NCBI RefSeq assembly: GCF_009739465.1
Contig: NZ_WHOM01000040.1
Span: forward strand, 62,001-126,000
DNA length: 64,000 bases
Source: Streptomyces apocyni
GTDB taxonomy: Bacteria > Actinomycetota > Actinomycetes > Streptomycetales > Streptomycetaceae
Reading direction: 5' to 3'
Shown: positions 35,439 through 43,707 of the stretch, piece after piece
Position numbering within the stretch: the first letter of the stretch is position 1
Layout of the letters: each line of letters begins with the position of its first letter
Made by a program: the position numbers and the translations under genes
The notes under the pieces: generated by a model
Seen by the model: the letters and a program-made list of their open reading frames with translations, nothing else
The model's database searches: none
What the model was told of the DNA's origin: nothing

Positions 35439-35504
35439 CTCAGCTGGTGCAAAGGATCGGGGCTGGCCGAACTGTCCAGGGTGGGGCGGGGCTGCGTTGT
35501 GGTG

Positions 35505-35792
35505 GGCCAGTGCCGCGTTGGGCGCCGGTGGCCGCCCGGTTCGTCGGATGGTGGCGGGGCCGGGCCGGGTGTCAAGGGCGCTCCCTTTGGTCGCGTCGGC
35601 TGCGCCGATTCCGCTGTCGCTCCACCCTTGACACCCGTCCCGGACCCGCGAGGGCGAGGTACACCGGGCGGCCCAAAAAGCAGGGCAGCGGGGCGGGTGG
35701 GGGAGGGGCGCGCGTTTCGCTGCCGGGTGCGGACTGGTTGTTGGGGCGCATGAGGGGGTGGGTGGTGCCGCCCCGGCTCGGCGGCTGGTTTG
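35505..35792. repeat. Left arm of a long inverted repeat
   Basis: This G-rich arm matches the reverse complement of 36208-36516 along its whole length. It is near-identical in the core (35591-35637, tcgcgtcggctgcgccgatt onward) and more diverged elsewhere. Its translations are Pro/Arg/Gly-rich in every frame, so it is not protein-coding. Confidence 0.8.
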
Positions 35793-36207
35793 CTGTCGGT
35801 CGCACTCGCACTCGCACCCGTCGCGCGAGGCTAAGCGAGGGCCAGGCCGGTGGCCCGGCCGAGGACCGGGCAGGAGGCCCGGACCGGCCAGGAGGCCCGG
35901 ACCGGGGGTTGGGGCTGGGCTGAGGGGCGCTTGGCGGGCCCATCCCATCCCACCCCAGTCGGGAGTAAGAGGAGACTTTGGGACACCAAGTCGCCCCTTT
36001 TGCCCGGCTTTTAGTGTCCCAAAGTCGCACTTCACTCCGCGACCTGATCCCACCAGCCCCAGACGTGCCCTCCTGCCCCACCGGCCGGTGGCCGCCAGGC
36101 CGGGCGTCACTACCCACGCGCCGCTCGCGGCCCGGTCCCACCAGCCCGCAGCCGCTGAGCCGGGGCGCGACCACCCACCCAGCCTTCGTGCGCACCCTCG
36201 GTCCCCA
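35793..36207. other. Centre of the inverted-repeat block, with 13-bp hairpin and direct repeats
   Basis: It contains a perfect 13-bp stem, gactttgggacac (35974-35986) with gtgtcccaaagtc (36014-36026), around a 27-nt loop. It also contains short direct repeats of gccaggaggcccggaccgg (about 35870-35910). Around 36146-36262 a roughly 65-bp unit (ccgcagccgctgagccgg then gaccaccca) is repeated, its second copy running into the right arm. No gene is supported. Confidence 0.7.
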
Positions 36208-36516
36208 CCTGCCGCAGCCGCTGAGCCGGTGTCGGACCACCCATCCCCCTCGTGCGCCCCGCAACCACAACCGGTCCGCACCCGGCAGCGAAACGCTCGC
36301 CCCTCCCGAAGCGCTGCCCGCCGCCTCCCCCGGGCCGCCCTCCCACAACCCGCATAGCGGGGACGGGGCGGGTGTCAAGGGTGGAGCGACAGCGGAATCG
36401 GCGGAGCCGACGCGACCGTAGGGAGCGCCCTTGACGGCCGGCCCGGCCCCGCGACCATTGCGACTAGAGGGCGGCCATCCCTGTGCCCTTGCGGACACTG
36501 GGCGCCCCCGACACTG
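36208..36516. repeat. Right arm of a long inverted repeat
   Basis: C-rich counterpart of 35505-35792. The motif gtgtcaagggtggagcgacagcgg (about 36372) through agggagcgcccttgac (about 36420) mirrors the left arm. It ends near cagtg words shared by both outer edges. Up to 36684 there is no gene. Confidence 0.8.
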
Positions 36517-36684
36517 CCCCGGCCAACGGGCGGACGGGGCCGCTGTGTTGCCAAGCTGACCTTGACCCGGGCGCCGTTCGACCAGGCCGCCCTGAGGGTG
36601 CGTGCGCTGCGGACCGATTCGGTCGGTGTGGTCCTGCGCGCAGCTCGTGATGGAGGGACCCGCGCTAGGCCCCCACGGCACCGT

Positions 36685-37437
36685 CTAGGCGTGGTCGAGT
36701 TGGGTGGGTTGGGTGAGTTGGGTGAGTTGGTCGGTCAGGGTGACCAGGTCATCGGCGTGCAGGTCGAACTCGTCCGATGCGGTGGGCGGGTCGCCGACGG
36801 GGCGGGCGACGTAGGCGGTGCGCAGGCCGAGGCCCTGTGCTCCACGCAGGTCCCAGGCGTGCGCGGCGACCATCAGGAGTCGCTCCGGTGGGCGTCCGGA
36901 GACGGTGACGGCCAGTTGGTAGACTGCTGGGTCCGGCTTGTAGGTCCGGGCGTCTTCGGCGGACAGTGCCTGGTGCCAGCGCAGCCCGGCGTGAGCGTTG
37001 AGTCGCAGCAGTGCTGTCCGGCTGGCGTTGGAGAGTCCGATCAGCGGGAACCGTTCGGCAAGTCGGGCGAGCCCTGCCAGGGTGTCGGGCCATGGCGGGA
37101 GCCTGCGACCTGACAGAGCCAGCGTCGCTACAGCGGTCGGGTCGTCGACTCCGACGGCATCGGCGACGAGCCGGGCCGCTTCCAGGTCGAGGACGTCGCT
37201 TGGGTGGTAGGGCCGGACGCCGTCGAGGATGCGACGTTGCTCGCGGTCGATGTGCTGCTGCCACAGCGACAAAAGCTGCTCGACCCTGGGATGACCGAGC
37301 GATGGGTCGAGTTCACGAATGCCCGCGCGGATACCGGCGGGTTCGTCGACCAGCGTGCCGAGCACGTCGAACACGACGGCATCGATCTCTGGCTCTGGCG
37401 TGAGATCGAGCGTGAGATCTGACGTGAGGTCTGACAT
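36685..37437 (-). CDS. HAD-superfamily hydrolase (haloacid dehalogenase type II-like)
   Basis: 250 aa from ATG 37437, supported by AGGAG nine bases upstream. Motif I is AVVFDVLGTLVDEP with the nucleophilic Asp. The helical cap follows, then motif II LIGLSNASRTAL, motif III lysine in ARTYKPDPAVYQLA and motif IV MVAAHAWDLRGAQGLGLRTAYV. These resemble L-2-haloacid dehalogenases, but substrate specificity cannot be assigned. The N-terminus has a small SDLTSDLTLDLT repeat. The C-terminus ends in TQLTQPTQL. Confidence 0.88.
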   Translation of the reverse strand: MSDLTSDLTLDLTPEPEIDAVVFDVLGTLVDEPAGIRAGIRELDPSLGHPRVEQLLSLWQQHIDREQRRILDGVRPYHPSDVLDLEAARLVADAVGVDDPTAVATLALSGRRLPPWPDTLAGLARLAERFPLIGLSNASRTALLRLNAHAGLRWHQALSAEDARTYKPDPAVYQLAVTVSGRPPERLLMVAAHAWDLRGAQGLGLRTAYVARPVGDPPTASDEFDLHADDLVTLTDQLTQLTQPTQLDHA

Positions 37438-37522
37438 GAGAGACGTCTCCTGGGCGAAGCGGGGACGTACGAGTGGCTGTTTGGCCAACGCGGCTGGAAG
37501 CCCCCGGATTCCCGAACCGCCG

Positions 37523-38629
37523 CTAGGCCACCCGCGTCGCGGCGGCGAACGGCATGGAGCTGATGGGGGCCACCTTGACCGGGGCGCTTGGGTTGGAGGC
37601 GTGGATCATCTGGCCGTTGCCGATGTAGAGGCCTACGTGGCTGAGGCCCGAGTAGAAGAAGACCAGGTCGCCCGGGGCGAGTTCGGAGCGGGAGACGCGG
37701 CGGCCCGCGTTGATCTGGGTGAAGGTGGTGCGGGGGAGGGAGACACCTGCTGAGCGGTAGGCGGCCTGGGTGAGGCCGGAGCAGTCGAAGGCGTTCGGGC
37801 CCGTCGCGCCCCAGACGTACGGCTTGCCGATGGCGCTGTGGGCGAAGGCGATCGCTTGGGCGGCTCGGGAGGAAGAGGGGGTGGGGGTGGCGTTGGGGGA
37901 GTTGCGGGGTGGGGTGGTTGGGGTTGCGGGGGTTGTGGGGGTGGCTGGGGTGGGGTTCTTTGGTGTGGTTGTTGGGGTGGGGGTGGCTGGGGGCTTCGTT
38001 ATGCGGGCGCGGTCCTCGGTGGTGAGGTTGCTGAGGAGGCGTTCGGCCTTTTTGAGCTTGGTGGTGACCGTGGCCTTGTGGCGCTTGAGGTCGGCCTGGC
38101 GGGCGCGGAGTTCGCTGAGGCGGCTGTCCGCCTTTTTGCTCAGCCGGTCGGCGTCGCGTAGCTGCCGCTGTACGCGAGTGATGGTCGCGGCCTGGCGCAG
38201 GCCCGCGCGGTTGGCGAAGGTGGCGCGCTCCAGGTAGTCGTCCGGGTCTGAACTGAGGGCGAGTTGGACCGCGGGGTCGATGCCTCCGTTGCGGTACTGG
38301 GCGGTGGCGGCCGAACCCAGGGACCTGCGGGCGGCGTTCAGGTCCTCCGTCTTGCGGGCGGCCTCGTCCTGGAGGTTGCCGAATTCGCGTTTAGCCTGCT
38401 CGGCCTTCTCCTTGGCGTCGTTGTACTTCTCGGTGGCGACCTCGGCCTCCTGGTACAGCCGGTCGACCTTGGCCTTCACCTGGGACGGGGTGAGGCGCGG
38501 CTCCGCGACCGAGGTGCCCTCGAGGGCCATGGCGCTAGCGGCGCTGGCCAGGGCGAGGGTCAGGGCGGTTCGGGCGGTCGTGCCGGTCAGCGGGGACTGG
38601 TACTGCTTGGGTTTTCGGTGAGCGGCCAC
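37523..38629 (-). CDS. Secreted NlpC/P60 peptidoglycan endopeptidase, paralogue 1
   Basis: 368 aa from GTG 38629 (VAAHRKPKQ; GGAG upstream). It has a signal-type N-terminus, a long coiled coil of about 200 residues (VKAKVDRLYQEAEVATEKYNDAKEKAEQAK onward) and a Thr/Pro linker of about 45 residues. The C-terminal NlpC/P60 domain has the catalytic Cys in PNAFDCSGLTQAAY, His in GLSHVGLYIGNGQMIHA and a polar third residue near the end. It would cleave D-Glu-DAP stem-peptide bonds in wall remodelling. A paralogue lies 760 bp upstream (39390-40688). Its leader contains two strong hairpins but not the c-di-AMP riboswitch signature. Confidence 0.93.
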   Translation of the reverse strand: MAAHRKPKQYQSPLTGTTARTALTLALASAASAMALEGTSVAEPRLTPSQVKAKVDRLYQEAEVATEKYNDAKEKAEQAKREFGNLQDEAARKTEDLNAARRSLGSAATAQYRNGGIDPAVQLALSSDPDDYLERATFANRAGLRQAATITRVQRQLRDADRLSKKADSRLSELRARQADLKRHKATVTTKLKKAERLLSNLTTEDRARITKPPATPTPTTTPKNPTPATPTTPATPTTPPRNSPNATPTPSSSRAAQAIAFAHSAIGKPYVWGATGPNAFDCSGLTQAAYRSAGVSLPRTTFTQINAGRRVSRSELAPGDLVFFYSGLSHVGLYIGNGQMIHASNPSAPVKVAPISSMPFAAATRVA

Positions 38630-38639
38630 CGGATAACTC

Positions 38640-38750
38640 CCTACGTTCGTCCCAGCGGCGGCCCGCCCAGGGGAACGGGCCGCCGCCAGTCCTTTCGGCG
38701 GTGGTGACCGAACTGCCGCCCGGGTCGGCCCGGGCGGCGGTGGGGAGCCG
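38640..38750 (-). promoter_or_regulatory. Structured 5' leader of NlpC/P60 paralogue 1
   Basis: Two stable hairpins are visible on the minus strand: ccgcccggg/cccgggcgg (about 38715-38742) and ggcggcggcccg/cgggccgccgc (about 38653-38687). The first lies within a longer gtgaccgg/cggtcac pairing. This resembles a regulated leader but matches no family recognised here. Confidence 0.45.
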
Positions 38751-38959
38751 GTCACCTGGAGAGGGACGCTAGGCCTGGGGGCCGGGAGGCGGCGGGGAGT
38801 TGCCCGTAGGTGGTGGAAATGCGTGGCTCGATGACCGTATGTGAGCGCAGGTGATCGTGTGCGGCGCGAGTGTGATGGGTCGCGTGTGGGAGGGGGGCTG
38901 GTGCGTCTGGCGGGTCTGGTGGGGCACACCTGGCTGAGGGGGGCTGGTGGGGGTCCGGT

Positions 38960-38965
38960 TAGGCT
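38960..38965 (+). promoter_or_regulatory. -10 element of the 117-aa membrane protein
   Basis: taggct ends 8 nt before the ATG at 38974, as in leaderless Streptomyces transcripts. No Shine-Dalgarno sequence is present and no clear -35 was seen. Confidence 0.4.
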
Positions 38966-38973
38966 CCGGCGTT

Positions 38974-39327
38974 ATGGACGTACTGATCAATGTCTTCGTC
39001 GGTCTGCACATCATCGGTATCGCCTCGCTGCTGGGCGGGTTCCTTACGCAGATGAAGGCGATGGGCGAGGGTACGGCGCGGTTCACGCCCGCGATGCTGC
39101 ATGGCGCGCTGACCATGCTGGTGACCGGCGTCGCGCTCGTCGGTCTGAACCAGGCCGATGACCATGCGGTCAACAACGTCAAGATCGCCGTCAAGATGGC
39201 GGTGCTGATCGTGATCCTGGCGCTGGTGTACGTGAAGCGGGACGAGGAAAGCATCGACAAGTCGATGTTTGGCGCTGTAGGCGCGCTGACCACGACGAAC
39301 GTCTTTATCGCTGTCCTGTGGACCTGA
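38974..39327 (+). CDS. Small integral membrane protein
   Basis: 117 aa with four hydrophobic stretches: VLINVFVGLHIIGIASLLGGFL, FTPAMLHGALTMLVTGVALVGL, IKIAVKMAVLIVILALVYV and a C-terminal GAVGALTTTNVFIAVLW. It occurs between the two NlpC/P60 genes on the opposite strand. The family is widespread in actinomycetes without an assigned function. ATG 38974 follows a -10-like element directly. Confidence 0.8.
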   Translation: MDVLINVFVGLHIIGIASLLGGFLTQMKAMGEGTARFTPAMLHGALTMLVTGVALVGLNQADDHAVNNVKIAVKMAVLIVILALVYVKRDEESIDKSMFGAVGALTTTNVFIAVLWT

Positions 39328-39389
39328 TCTGGTGGACCTGATCTGGGTGGCAGCGCGCCTCCAGCCGTACTGCACTGCTATGCCACGCG

Positions 39390-40688
39390 TTACGCCACGC
39401 GGCGGACGCTGTGGATCGGCATGTAGTAGATCGACTCGGTCCTGACGTTGGTGCCCGGCTTCGGGGCGTGGATCATCTTGCCGTCGCCGATGTAGATGCC
39501 GACGTGGCTGATGTCGTCGTAGAAGAAGACCAGGTCACCGGGCTTGGCGTCGTCGACCGACACCTGGGTGCCGAACTTCACCTGGTCCCAGGTGGTGCGC
39601 GGCAGCGTGACACCGGCGGTCTTCCAGGCGGCGCCGGTCAGCCCTGAGCAGTCGTACGAGTCCGGGCCCTGCGCGCCCCAGACGTACGGTTTGCCGATCT
39701 GCGCCTCGGCGAAGGCGATGACCTTCTCGGCCTTGGCGGCGTACGAGTCGTTCGTCGAGTCGCCCGTTGTCGAGCCGTCCGTCGACGTGTCGGGGGAGGG
39801 GGTTGGGGTTGGCGTTGCAGCTGGGGGTGGGGTGGTCTCGGTTGCGCCGCCGCTGCCGTCGTCGTTCGGACCCGCGTCGGTGCCTGCGTCGGTGTTGGAG
39901 CTCTGCTCCTGCCCTTGCTTCTGCTCCTTCGCTGTCGCCTCTTTCGCCAGCCGCTTGCGCTCCGCCTCCGCGGCCTTCTTGCGGGCCAGCTCCTTCGCCT
40001 TCTCGCGGGCCTCGGCCTCCCGCTTCTTCTCCAGCGCCGCCAGCCGCGCCTTCTCCTCAGCGGTCAGCGTGGACAGCAGCTCACGAGCCTCGGACAGCTT
40101 CCGCTGGACCTCCCGCTTGGAGGACTTGAGCTCACCCTGGGTTTCGGCCAGGGTCTTCATGCTCTTGGTCGCCTCGCCGCGCTTCTTGGCCGCCGTTGCC
40201 TGGAGCTGCTGGTAGTCCGAGAGGGACTTCTCCTGCTTGCCGCTCAGGCGGCTCATCAGGTGACGCTGGTCGAAGTAGCTCTGCGGGTCGTCCGCGAGCA
40301 TCAGCGTCGCCGTGTCGGAAGCCCCGCCGTTGCGGTACTGGGCTGCCGCGATGGCGCCGAGTTCCTGTCGGGTGTCGTTCAGCTTGGCGGTGCGCTGGGC
40401 GGCCTCGTCGAGGAGTTTGTCGACCTGCCCGCGCTGCTTGTCGGTGCGCTCCTTGACCGCGTTGTACTTCTGCGTGGCGACGCCCGCCCGTTGATACAGG
40501 TCGTCGACCTTCTTCCGCACCTCTTCGAGGGACGGCTCGGGGGCCGTGGACGGCGATGCGGGCGGCCCGGCGTACGCGGTCTGCGACAACAGGGCCACGG
40601 AGGTGACGGCGGCCGTGGTGATCCCGACGGCCTGGGAGGTGCTGCGTATGGGGCCGAAACTGTTGCGCGGCTTGCGGTGCGACGCCAA
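39390..40688 (-). CDS. Secreted NlpC/P60 peptidoglycan endopeptidase, paralogue 2, c-di-AMP riboswitch-controlled
   Basis: 432 aa from TTG 40688 (ASHRKPRNS; AAGGAG nine bases upstream). It has a signal peptide with cleavage near TAYAG, then a coiled coil of about 200 residues (SLEEVRKKVDDLYQRAGVATQKYN onward, then EKKREAEAREKAKELARKKAAEAERKR). A Thr/Pro/Ser/Asp linker and a C-terminal NlpC/P60 domain follow, with Cys in PDSYDCSGLTGAAW and His in DISHVGIYIGDGKMIHAP. Shared coiled-coil motifs (AAQYRNGG, LTAEEKARL/LTTEDRARI) show duplication with paralogue 1. A ydaO riboswitch occupies the leader, linking wall hydrolysis to c-di-AMP. Confidence 0.95.
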   Translation of the reverse strand: MASHRKPRNSFGPIRSTSQAVGITTAAVTSVALLSQTAYAGPPASPSTAPEPSLEEVRKKVDDLYQRAGVATQKYNAVKERTDKQRGQVDKLLDEAAQRTAKLNDTRQELGAIAAAQYRNGGASDTATLMLADDPQSYFDQRHLMSRLSGKQEKSLSDYQQLQATAAKKRGEATKSMKTLAETQGELKSSKREVQRKLSEARELLSTLTAEEKARLAALEKKREAEAREKAKELARKKAAEAERKRLAKEATAKEQKQGQEQSSNTDAGTDAGPNDDGSGGATETTPPPAATPTPTPSPDTSTDGSTTGDSTNDSYAAKAEKVIAFAEAQIGKPYVWGAQGPDSYDCSGLTGAAWKTAGVTLPRTTWDQVKFGTQVSVDDAKPGDLVFFYDDISHVGIYIGDGKMIHAPKPGTNVRTESIYYMPIHSVRRVA

Positions 40689-40697
40689 CGGAGGCGC

Positions 40698-40885
40698 TCC
40701 TTCCGTAGACCGCCTACCGGGTTAGCTGTCGGGTTCGGGCGGTGTGTCGGAAGGTTGCCCTACGGTCTCGTACGCGACCTCTTGTGCATGGGCGTGTATG
40801 CGCGTGCAGGTGTGTGCGTACGGTGCCGATTCACCCCAGGGGCACGTGGGTCCCCGGCTCCGGCGGCCCCTCGCGGGCGCGCCAG
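40698..40885 (-). promoter_or_regulatory. ydaO/yuaA-type c-di-AMP riboswitch
   Basis: On the minus strand the hallmark order is present: gccggggacccacgtgcccc, then tggggtgaatcggcacc (about 40821-40845). A variable stem follows, then agggcaacc, and finally gacagctaacccggtaggcgg (about 40710-40730), just before the ribosome-binding site of the NlpC/P60 gene. The ggtgaatc and cagctaaccnnggtaggcgg blocks are the conserved core of the c-di-AMP aptamer found upstream of Streptomyces resuscitation-factor and wall-hydrolase genes. Exact ends are approximate. In this family ligand binding reduces downstream expression. Confidence 0.88.
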
Positions 40886-41103
40886 ACTCGGCGGGGGCTG
40901 CCCGTTCCCGGCGTGGTTCGCCGGTGGGGATACGGACCGCCCGGTGAGCACGCTAGCCAACTCCCGAGGTGCCTGGGAAGGTTGGTGCGCGATATGTCCG
41001 ATACCTTTTCGTGACTTTCGCGCTCTGTGAGTGTGTGCGTTCATGTGGTGACCGGGGGAACCCGGGACCGGTTGTCAGTGCGGCCGCCTAGACTCGGTAG
41101 ACG

Positions 41104-43656
41104 ATGAGCAGCCTCTTTGACGACAGCTTCCTGGCGGACCTCAAGCACTCGGGCGACGAGCCTCCGCCGCCACCCGAGGAGCACGCTCCGGAAGCCGAGC
41201 CGCTTCCGGACGACCTCTTCGGGGGCCGGTTCGACGCACCCGTGGACCGGGACGCGTACTACCGCGACGGCGCCCCCCGCCCCGCGGTGGACCCGGCTGC
41301 CCTGCTGGACGGGCTGAACGACAATCAGCGCGCCGCCGTCGTGCACTCCGGCACCCCGCTGCTCATCGTCGCCGGGGCCGGGTCGGGTAAGACCCGGGTG
41401 CTGACCCACCGGATCGCGTATCTGCTCGCCGAGCGCGGGGTGCACCCCGGGCAGGTGCTGGCGATCACCTTCACCAACAAGGCCGCGGGCGAGATGAAGG
41501 AGCGCGTCGCCGACCTCGTCGGACCGCGCGCGGCCGCGATGTGGGTGATGACCTTCCACAGCGCCTGCGTACGCATCCTGCGCCGCGAGTCCAAGCGGCT
41601 CGGCTTCACGTCCTCGTTCTCGATCTACGACGCCGCCGACTCCAAGCGGCTGATGGCGCTGGTCTGCCGGGATCTGGACCTGGACCCCAAGCGTTTTCCG
41701 CCCAAGTCCTTCAGCGCCAAGATCTCGAACCTGAAGAACGAGCTGATTGACGAGGAGACCTTCGCGGGGCAGGCCGCGGACGGCTTCGAGAAGACCGTGG
41801 CCCAGGCCTACGCGATGTACCAGTCACGGCTGCGCGAGGCGAACGCCCTCGACTTCGACGACCTGATCATGACGACGGTGCATCTGCTGCAGGCGTTCCC
41901 GGACGTCGCCGAGCACTACCGCCGCCGCTTCCGGCACATCATGGTCGACGAGTACCAGGACACCAACCACGCCCAGTACGCCCTGGTGCGCGAACTGGTC
42001 GGCCCGGTCGGCGGCGAGGGCGACCCGGAGCCGGGCGAGCTGTGCGTCGTGGGTGACGCGGACCAGTCCATCTACGCCTTCCGCGGCGCCACCATCCGCA
42101 ACATCCTCCAGTTCGAGGAGGACTACCCGGACGCGACCACGATCCTCCTGGAGCAGAACTACCGCTCCACGCAGACGATCCTGACCGCGGCGAACGCCGT
42201 CATCGAGCGTAACGAAAGCCGCCGTCCGAAGAACCTGTGGACCAACGCCGGCGCTGGTGCCCGGATCACCGGCTATGTCGCCGACACCGAGCACGACGAG
42301 GCGCAGTTCGTCGCCGAAGAGATCGACCGGCTGACGGATGCGGGCGACGCCAAGGCCGGTGACGTCGCGATCTTCTACCGTACGAACGCCCAGTCCCGTG
42401 TCTTCGAAGAGATCTTCATCCGGGTCGGGCTCCAGTACAAGGTCGTCGGCGGGGTGCGCTTCTATGAGCGCAAGGAGGTCAGGGACGTACTGGCCTACCT
42501 GCGGGTGCTGTCCAACCCGGAGGACTCCGTACCGCTGCGCCGTATCCTCAACGTCCCCAAGCGCGGCATCGGCGACCGTGCGGAGGCCATGATCGACGCG
42601 CTGGCGCAGCGTGAGCGGATCAGCTTCTCGCAGGCACTGCGGCGGGTGGACGAGGCGTACGGCATGGCGGCGCGCTCGGCGAACGCCGTCAAGCGCTTCA
42701 ACACGCTGATGGAAGAGCTCCGTACGATCGCCGAGTCCGGCGTGGGACCGGCCACGGTCCTGGAGGCCGTGCTGGAACGGACCGGGTATCTGGCCGAGTT
42801 GCAGGCCTCCACCGACCCGCAGGACGAGACGCGGATCGAGAACCTCCAGGAACTGGCGGCTGTGGCCCTGGAGTTCGAGCAGGAGAAGACCGAGGCCGCG
42901 GCCTCGGTCGAGAGTGAGAGCGCGGGTGGCGAAGGCGCGGGTGGCGAAGGCGGGGGCGCGGCGGCTTCCGGGACGCTTTCGGAGTTTCTGGAGCGGGTCG
43001 CCCTGGTCGCGGACTCCGACCAGATTCCGGACGAGGACGACGACGGCTCGGGTGTCATCACGCTGATGACCCTGCACACCGCCAAGGGCCTTGAGTTTCC
43101 TGTGGTGTTCCTGACGGGTATGGAGGACGGCGTCTTCCCGCACATGCGTGCTCTGGGGCAGGTCAAGGAGCTTGAGGAGGAGCGGCGGCTGGCCTATGTG
43201 GGCATCACGCGGGCGCGTGAGCGGCTGTATCTGACGCGCGCGACGATGCGCAGTGCCTGGGGACAGCCTTCGTACAACCCGCCGTCGCGGTTCCTGGAGG
43301 AGATTCCGGACCAGCACCTGGAGTGGAAGCGGACCGGGCCTTCGGTCCCGGCGCCGACGTCCAGCAGGGGCGGCGGGTCGGGCGGATCGGGCGGATCGGG
43401 CGCGGTGTCTTCGCTGACGTCTTCGCTGTCCTCGTCCCGTGCGCGGCGCGGGCCGTCGGGGTTCGCGACGCGTCGGGCGGGGGACAAGCCGGTGGTGTCG
43501 CTGGCGGTGGGGGACCGGGTCACGCACGACCAGTTCGGGCTGGGAACGGTGGTTGCGGTGGAGGGCGTGGGCGATCAGGCCCGGGCGAGCATCGACTTCG
43601 GCGACCCGAAGCCGAAGGTGCTGTTGCTGCGGTACGCGCCGGTGGAGAAGTTGTAG
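41104..43656 (+). CDS. pcrA: ATP-dependent DNA helicase PcrA (UvrD/Rep family)
   Basis: 850-aa SF1A 3'-5' helicase for repair and replication restart. An acidic N-terminal extension of about 70 residues precedes LNDNQRAAVVHSGTPLLIVAGAGSGKT (Q motif and Walker A). Further motifs are AITFTNKAAGEMKER (Ia), MVDEYQDTNHAQY (II), VVGDADQSIYAFRGA (III), LEQNYRSTQ (IV), VITLMTLHTAKGLEFPVVF (V) and EERRLAYVGITRARERLYL (VI). A Gly/Ser linker leads to a C-terminal Tudor-like segment, SLAVGDRVTHDQFGLGTVVAVEG. Some Ser/Gly/Ala residues form a small repeat around 42915-42965. It is transcribed alone. Confidence 0.97.
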   Translation: MSSLFDDSFLADLKHSGDEPPPPPEEHAPEAEPLPDDLFGGRFDAPVDRDAYYRDGAPRPAVDPAALLDGLNDNQRAAVVHSGTPLLIVAGAGSGKTRVLTHRIAYLLAERGVHPGQVLAITFTNKAAGEMKERVADLVGPRAAAMWVMTFHSACVRILRRESKRLGFTSSFSIYDAADSKRLMALVCRDLDLDPKRFPPKSFSAKISNLKNELIDEETFAGQAADGFEKTVAQAYAMYQSRLREANALDFDDLIMTTVHLLQAFPDVAEHYRRRFRHIMVDEYQDTNHAQYALVRELVGPVGGEGDPEPGELCVVGDADQSIYAFRGATIRNILQFEEDYPDATTILLEQNYRSTQTILTAANAVIERNESRRPKNLWTNAGAGARITGYVADTEHDEAQFVAEEIDRLTDAGDAKAGDVAIFYRTNAQSRVFEEIFIRVGLQYKVVGGVRFYERKEVRDVLAYLRVLSNPEDSVPLRRILNVPKRGIGDRAEAMIDALAQRERISFSQALRRVDEAYGMAARSANAVKRFNTLMEELRTIAESGVGPATVLEAVLERTGYLAELQASTDPQDETRIENLQELAAVALEFEQEKTEAAASVESESAGGEGAGGEGGGAAASGTLSEFLERVALVADSDQIPDEDDDGSGVITLMTLHTAKGLEFPVVFLTGMEDGVFPHMRALGQVKELEEERRLAYVGITRARERLYLTRATMRSAWGQPSYNPPSRFLEEIPDQHLEWKRTGPSVPAPTSSRGGGSGGSGGSGAVSSLTSSLSSSRARRGPSGFATRRAGDKPVVSLAVGDRVTHDQFGLGTVVAVEGVGDQARASIDFGDPKPKVLLLRYAPVEKL

Positions 43657-43707
43657 AGAGGGGCAGGATGGGCAGGTGCGCCGGTGGGGAGGGGGAGGTG
43701 ATCGGTC

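Noticed and set aside
35379..36681. Open frames of up to 369 codons across the inverted-repeat block
   Set aside because: All are Pro/Arg/Gly repeats explained by the inverted and direct DNA repeats; no start site or codon bias supports translation.
38640..38750. A second ydaO riboswitch upstream of NlpC/P60 paralogue 1
   Set aside because: The ggtgaatc and cagctaacc/gtaggcgg core words present at 40.7 kb are absent here.
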